64,000 nucleotides of DNA from DASSLY01 sp035689185 (lineage in GTDB: Bacteria > Actinomycetota > Actinomycetes > Actinomycetales > Dermatophilaceae). Both the position numbers and the translations under genes were made by a program. The notes below the pieces were generated by a model. It made no database searches, was not told the origin of the DNA, and was given only the letters and a program-made list of their open reading frames with translations. Below, in pieces: positions 60,084-64,000 of this stretch (its first letter is position 1; every line of letters begins with the position of its first letter). The DNA is taken from contig DASSLY010000010.1 in assembly GCA_035689185.1 (NCBI GenBank), positions 1 through 64,000 on the forward strand. The letters are read 5' to 3'.

Positions 60084-60473
60084 ATGCCGGTACTGCAAGC
60101 TCAGATCCAGACCGACCAGGCCAGCCGGTACCTCGTTCAGCTCTGCAAGCACGCAGCCGCCATGAGCGGCGGCGGGCACGGCTCGCGCATGCACCTGCAC
60201 GCACCGATGGCGCGCGGCGAGGTGCGGGTGGCCGCCGAGTGGTCGCGCACCAGCGGAACCCTCACCTTCACCCCCTGGGGCCGGTGCACGCTCAGCGCCG
60301 ACGACGGCATCCTCACGCTGCGCGTCGACGCCGTCGACGCGGACGGCACGGCCCGGATCCGCGACGTCGTCACCCGCGACTTCGAGCGGTTCACCCGCCG
60401 CCACCCGGTAACCGTGATCTGGCAACGGTCCGAGGACCCCGGCGCCGCCCCCTTAGGCACGCCGGCGACCTGA
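60084..60473 (+). CDS. DUF2218 family protein
   Basis: A 129-residue DUF2218 protein. The family marks are ASRYLVQLCKHAA near the start and LRVDAVDADGTARIRDVVTR with DFERFTRR later. Relatives are linked to siderophore or iron handling in some genomes, but function is not established. ATG 60084 follows AGAAGGAG. It is a single gene here. Confidence 0.82.
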   Translation: MPVLQAQIQTDQASRYLVQLCKHAAAMSGGGHGSRMHLHAPMARGEVRVAAEWSRTSGTLTFTPWGRCTLSADDGILTLRVDAVDADGTARIRDVVTRDFERFTRRHPVTVIWQRSEDPGAAPLGTPAT

Positions 60474-60551
60474 CACCCCAGCCCCGCCGAGGCTTCCCGC
60501 GACCCAGCATCGCGGCGATCCGGCCGGCGCTGGCCGCCGTCGAGGGTCTAC

Positions 60552-60615
60552 GGCTGGTCACCGGCCGGTCACCGGCTTAGTCACCGGCTGGTCATCGGCT
60601 GGTCGTCGGTCATCG
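60552..60615. repeat. Short imperfect 11-12 bp direct repeats
   Basis: Five drifting units of GGCTGGTCACCG type run from 60552 to about 60615 in the gap after the DUF2218 gene. The gap 60474-60736 shows no gene; near its end (60690-60720) ACAGTCG occurs twice around GCCACAGTGGC, a small palindrome that could be a regulatory site for the next gene. Confidence 0.55.
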
Positions 60616-60736
60616 CGTCGGACCGGCCGGGCGAGCATATGGCGTTGACAGGCCGGGAACAGTGCCCGCGAAGGAACACCCTTCAGATTGATGACAGTCG
60701 CCACAGTGGCTGACAACAGTCGATAAGGAGAATGTC

Positions 60737-61150
60737 ATGCAGAAGCAGGTTTCCGGCTGGCGCCGATACACCATGGGGGCGTCCTTGGTCGCAGCAGGCC
60801 TGGTGGCTGGAGCGGTGGCCGCCGGCTCGATCAGTGCCAACGCCGCGAGCGGCACCGCCTCTACGACCACGTACTCGGCGGCGTCGTCCAGCGCCAACCA
60901 AACCGCACCCGACCGGACCGTGGACGAGTCCAAGAGCCAGCGGCCGGATGAGAAGTTGCTCACGGGGACCAACGCCACCAAGGCGAGGGCGGCCGCCCTG
61001 GCGAAGTACCCCGGCGCCACCATCCAGCGGGTGGAGACCGACAGTGACGGGGTGTACGAGGCCCACATCGTCACCGCGTCCGGCCAGCGGCTGATCGTGC
61101 AGATGGACGCGAGCTTCACGGTGACCGGCACCGACTCCGGACACCGGTAA
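60737..61150 (+). CDS. Secreted PepSY-like small protein
   Basis: A 137-residue exported protein. The signal peptide (RRYTMGASLVAAGLVAGAVA) ends near ISANAASG, a Ser/Thr/Ala linker follows, and the last 60 residues look like one PepSY domain: KARAAALAKYPGATIQRVET, DGVYEAHIVTASGQRLIVQM. PepSY units bind or inhibit peptidases or act in redox systems. ATG 60737 follows AAGGAG. It has a terminator just after it. Confidence 0.8.
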   Translation: MQKQVSGWRRYTMGASLVAAGLVAGAVAAGSISANAASGTASTTTYSAASSSANQTAPDRTVDESKSQRPDEKLLTGTNATKARAAALAKYPGATIQRVETDSDGVYEAHIVTASGQRLIVQMDASFTVTGTDSGHR

Positions 61151-61169
61151 CGCAGCTTTGTTGGCCGCG

Positions 61170-61201
61170 GCCCCGCACGTCCGGTTACGGGCGTGCGGGG
61201 C
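61170..61201 (+). terminator. Terminator hairpin after the PepSY-like gene
   Basis: A perfect 10-bp stem, GCCCCGCACG (61170-61179) with CGTGCGGGGC (61192-61201), and a 12-base loop, 20 bases after the stop. No T-tract follows. Confidence 0.7.
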
Positions 61202-61322
61202 TGCCTGCGGCTGCGGCCGTCCCAGCGGTGGCGGCCCGGCGCCCTCGGCGGTCAGCCAGACGAAGACGGTCACGGGCACGAGGGACGTTGCCGCGCAACC
61301 GATTTGAGTAGGGTTGTCGTGC

Positions 61323-62996
61323 TCAGTCGGGGGGCTCGATGACGTCGAAGCGAAGACCAGAGGTCGCCTCTCCCGCTCCCGTCTCGCGGCGCCGGGCGCG
61401 CCACACGACATACCCATTCGGGGTATAGGTGAGCCGGTCCACCCGTCTGACCCGGGTGCCGACGGCGGAAACGATGTCCTCGTCGACGGCGGTGCCCGGC
61501 TGGTGGCTCACGGTGCGGCCGCGGACACCCTCGTCGGACACCTCGCAGGCCCCGTCGGGAAGCGCGGCGAGCCGCAGCCGGCGATGACCGTCGGGGCCTG
61601 CCTCGGCCGCTTCCAGCGGGTACCAGTGGTCTGGCAGCGTGGTCCCCAGCCGGTACACAAGTGACCCGTCCGGCACCGGTGCGGGCGCCCCGCCCCCATC
61701 AACGGACGGCCGGGCGACCAGCCAGCGCCGGTAGCGATCGACCCGCTCGCCGTCCTCGTCGGTGGTTGTCAGCTCGATGAGCCAGCCCAGGTTCGCCAGC
61801 TCGTCCCGGGCGAGGACGACGTCCTCCAGCGGTGGGCCTTCCAGCGGCGGCGGCGCGCTCGGCAGCAGGACCCGCAACCCGACACCGCCGTCGGCGGCCG
61901 CGGACGAGGGCGCTTGGACCTCCCAGAGCCGGAACCGCGACCCGGCGCCGTCGAGCCGGGCGGAGGGCAGGACCTCGGTCGTCGTGCCGAACGTGTCCAC
62001 CACCGTCAACCCGGTGACCAGCACGACGCCGGGCGCGACCGGCAGCGGCACCAGGAACCAGTCGCCGGCATAGGAGTGGGCGAAGGCGACGAGCAGCTCA
62101 CGGGCCGGGTCGATTCCCGCCAGCATGTCCAGGTCGACGTCGCCGTCCTCGATCGTCCAGTAGCCCGGCTCCGGCATGCCCTGGTAGCTCACCCGGGCCG
62201 GCCGCACCACGGTCACCGGGCCGGGGCTCGGCGTGGCCGGCAGCGAGGCCCGGTCGAAACAGTGCCAGTCCAGGCCGTCGCCGTCGTAGCCGGGGGCGCT
62301 CAGCTCCACCGGCTGCCCACCGAGGGCAGCGGTGCCGGTGAAGGCGTAGCCGAGCAGCAGCTCGGACCAGGCCTGCGGCGTCACGCCGCCGCCGGGCGTT
62401 CCGACCCGCCCCGTCATCCACCGCACCCAGGCCCGCGCCGGCGCATCCAGCGCCGCTCGCAGGGACGGGTCCACGCCGGGTTCGGCCGGCAGCGAGCCGT
62501 GGCCGCCGTCCGGCCCGACGGCGGCCAGCCACGCGGCATACAGGGCGACAGCGTCCGGGAGGCGCCCGTCGAATGCCGCGAGCGCGCCGGTCTCGCCGCG
62601 GGCGCCGAGCGGGTATGACGTGGCCAGGGCTGCGCGCGCGAGGCTCAGGTCCGCGTCGCCGACCCCGGCGTCGGCGGCCAGGCGGAACAGCTCGCTGGCG
62701 AGCCGGACCCGGGTCGCCGTGTCGACCAGGTCGCCTGCCGGCGCTGGCTCGGCCTCCACGAGCGGCTCCACCTGGCCCGCTGCCGGCCGACCGGCAACGG
62801 AGAGCGGCGCCTGGAGGTGGCTCATGGTGACGGTGACCGGCGTGCCCCCGTCCTCGGCGAGCAGGCCGCCGGTCTGGAACTGCCGGGCGAGCAGCCACAA
62901 CGGGTCGTGCACGCCGGCGGCGACGGCGGCCAACCGCTCCGGCTCGGTCGCCGCGGTCGACCAGGGGTGCAGGCTGGCCCCGGTGAGCGCGGTCAC
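61323..62996 (-). CDS. Large uncharacterised protein, second gene of a coupled pair
   Basis: A 557-residue soluble protein that I cannot assign. It begins near TEPERLAAVAAGVHDPLWLL ARQFQTGG, which sounds like a family start. Ala, Gly, Asp and Val are plentiful; Trp residues are scattered (DWHCFDRASLP, YWTIEDGDVD, HWYPLEAAE), and the C-terminus is basic and Arg-rich. There is no signal peptide, membrane helix or known catalytic motif. ATG 62996 overlaps the upstream gene stop (ATGA), so the two products are probably made in fixed ratio. Confidence 0.7.
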   Translation of the reverse strand: MTALTGASLHPWSTAATEPERLAAVAAGVHDPLWLLARQFQTGGLLAEDGGTPVTVTMSHLQAPLSVAGRPAAGQVEPLVEAEPAPAGDLVDTATRVRLASELFRLAADAGVGDADLSLARAALATSYPLGARGETGALAAFDGRLPDAVALYAAWLAAVGPDGGHGSLPAEPGVDPSLRAALDAPARAWVRWMTGRVGTPGGGVTPQAWSELLLGYAFTGTAALGGQPVELSAPGYDGDGLDWHCFDRASLPATPSPGPVTVVRPARVSYQGMPEPGYWTIEDGDVDLDMLAGIDPARELLVAFAHSYAGDWFLVPLPVAPGVVLVTGLTVVDTFGTTTEVLPSARLDGAGSRFRLWEVQAPSSAAADGGVGLRVLLPSAPPPLEGPPLEDVVLARDELANLGWLIELTTTDEDGERVDRYRRWLVARPSVDGGGAPAPVPDGSLVYRLGTTLPDHWYPLEAAEAGPDGHRRLRLAALPDGACEVSDEGVRGRTVSHQPGTAVDEDIVSAVGTRVRRVDRLTYTPNGYVVWRARRRETGAGEATSGLRFDVIEPPD

Positions 62997-64000
62997 GGCA
63001 GCGCCCCGATGCGGACGGCGGCGGTGTCGTGGAGCTCGGCCGCGACCGCGCGCTGCCGGGCCAGGGCCATCGTCGAGGTCACGACACCGACGAGGTCGCC
63101 CAACGCCCAGGCCGCCCGTTCGCGGTCAGGGCGCGGGTCGGCCGCGACGGCCACCAGGATCGCCTGGGCAGGATCGGTGCGGGGCTCGTCGTAGTGGAAG
63201 GCCACCGCGCTGTCGTACCCACCGGCGGGGACGGTCTGCACCCAGGTGTCGATGGCGAGGCCGGCCACGACGTCCCCCGCGTGGCCGCCACCGGACTGCC
63301 CCCGCGCGTCCACGACGACGAGGTCCACCAACCCGGCCGTCGGAGCGGGGTCGGCCCCGGCCCACCGAGCGGAGGCGGCACGCGGCAGCTGGCTGGCGCG
63401 CGGTCGCAGCCGGGACGCCGCGCCGAGCGCGTCGGCCGTGTCGTGGGCGTCGAGCAGGGCGGCCACGGCCGGACGGACCCGGGCGTGGTCGGCGAGCCAG
63501 GTCCGGATCACGGCGGCCGTGCCGCCGTCCAGCCCGGCGTCCGCGCCGGCGAGGTCGGCCCGGACGAGGGCGTCGGTCGGAGCCGGCACGGCCAGGAGGA
63601 GCGGCACAGCCGCGCCGCACAACCGGGGCAGCAGGTCACGGGCAGCCGAGACCGTCGCCGACGGGCCGGCTGGGTCCGCCACGAACGGCGCGGCCGCCAG
63701 GCGGGGGGCCAGCCGGGCCCGGGCTGCGCCGGCCAGCGTCACCAGGGTGGGCAGGTCCAGCGGGCCGGCGGCGGCCGGCGGGGCCGCCTCGGCCAGGCCG
63801 GCGTCGCAGGCGGACAGCAGGGCGGCGGTCAGGCCAGCCGTGCCGTCGGAGGTCGTGCCCTGCGCCCGGGCCAGCCGGTCGTCGAGGTCGTGCAGGGCGG
63901 CCTGGACCGCGCGGACCGCGTCGACGGCCTGCGCCTGGGCGCTCGACGGCAGCCCGGGCGGGTCTTCGCCGGAGCCGGCGAGGTCGGCCGGGGTGAGGCT
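62993..64000 (-). CDS. Uncharacterised protein, cut by the window edge
   Basis: The frame is open from the stop at 62993-62995 to the window edge with no stop codon, so at least 335 residues belong to a gene whose start lies outside; internal starts such as GTG 63742 are less likely. The visible part is Ala-rich and helical, then a domain with PTAGLVDLVVVDARGQ, AGLAIDTWVQTVPAGGYDSA, VAFHYDEPRTDPAQAILVAV. No motif that I can name is present. It overlaps the downstream gene by 4 bases. Confidence 0.7.
   Translation of the reverse strand, partial: SLTPADLAGSGEDPPGLPSSAQAQAVDAVRAVQAALHDLDDRLARAQGTTSDGTAGLTAALLSACDAGLAEAAPPAAAGPLDLPTLVTLAGAARARLAPRLAAAPFVADPAGPSATVSAARDLLPRLCGAAVPLLLAVPAPTDALVRADLAGADAGLDGGTAAVIRTWLADHARVRPAVAALLDAHDTADALGAASRLRPRASQLPRAASARWAGADPAPTAGLVDLVVVDARGQSGGGHAGDVVAGLAIDTWVQTVPAGGYDSAVAFHYDEPRTDPAQAILVAVAADPRPDRERAAWALGDLVGVVTSTMALARQRAVAAELHDTAAVRIGALP

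Noticed and set aside
61323..64000. Prophage or phage tail-like region
   Set aside because: No tail, capsid, integrase or lysis motif is visible in either protein, and the neighbours are ordinary chromosomal genes.
1..64000. tRNA, rRNA, insertion sequence or integrase genes
   Set aside because: I looked for cloverleaf-type ends, transposase motifs and terminal inverted repeats and saw none that I could support.

Overview
The window is high-GC DNA (roughly 70 percent or more by eye), densely packed, with many GTG starts, ATGA/GTGA overlaps and short gaps. The gene content points to an actinobacterium: Tad/Flp pilus locus, F420/PPOX-type oxidoreductases, DUF1918, CYTH-CHAD, PASTA, mycobacterial-type acyl-ACP desaturase. 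It looks most like Micrococcales/Intrasporangiaceae-type organisms, but that placement is inference. I saw no tRNA, rRNA, CRISPR array, transposase or prophage; this reads as chromosome with an accessory catabolic island.

Layout. (1) 1-8605: a Tad pilus operon with two near-identical Flp pilins, a strong hairpin, then TadE, TadG, CpaB, TadZ, TadA, a von Willebrand factor A-TadB fusion and TadC. A convergent two-component pair (8628-10876) follows, whose kinase has a decayed ATP-binding domain. (2) 10999-14813: a minus-strand operon encoding an allophanate-hydrolase-type amidase, a biuret-hydrolase-type cysteine amidohydrolase and an NCS2-like permease, probably for biuret nitrogen. (3) 14997-16508: a phospholipase-D-type protein. 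(4) 16510-31282: the main find, a DeoR-controlled cluster that reads as a sulfoquinovose (sulfoglycolysis) locus. It holds a YihV-like sugar kinase, a YihT-like aldolase, a fucose-isomerase-fold isomerase, an ABC sugar importer, a GH31 glycosidase, a degenerate M24 protein, an aldehyde dehydrogenase, a TauE/SafE exporter and GlpD.

Proposed flow for the island: the ABC system imports sulfoquinovose or its glyceryl glycoside; GH31 releases the sugar; the isomerase makes sulfofructose; the kinase and aldolase give DHAP and sulfolactaldehyde; the dehydrogenase makes sulfolactate; the TauE protein exports it. GlpD could recover the glycerol moiety. Every step is inferred from family and context. 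The combination differs from the E. coli yih operon in its isomerase type, its GH31 branch and its oxidative end step.

(5) 31452-43615: mixed housekeeping and stress genes (PASTA protein, helical-repeat regulator-like protein with tandem repeats in front of it, F420/PPOX enzymes, hemerythrin, TfoX-N, CYTH-CHAD, GH13, VOC plus peptidoglycan-binding pair, secreted dirigent/AOC-like protein). (6) 43766-61150: PEP-synthase-like phosphotransferase with internal repeats, secreted beta-helix protein, lipoproteins, PQQ-type sugar dehydrogenase, acyl-ACP desaturase, HD-GYP/LuxR fusion, transglutaminase-like protein, APC transporter, NAD epimerase, sialidase-fold secreted protein, small secreted proteins. 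(7) 61323-64000: two translationally coupled large proteins of unknown function, the first cut by the window edge.

Two genes carry apparent one-base frameshifts at short homopolymers (22850-22852 and about 39960), which may be sequencing errors or real lesions. Several short tandem repeats, both in frame and intergenic, are scattered through the right two thirds.
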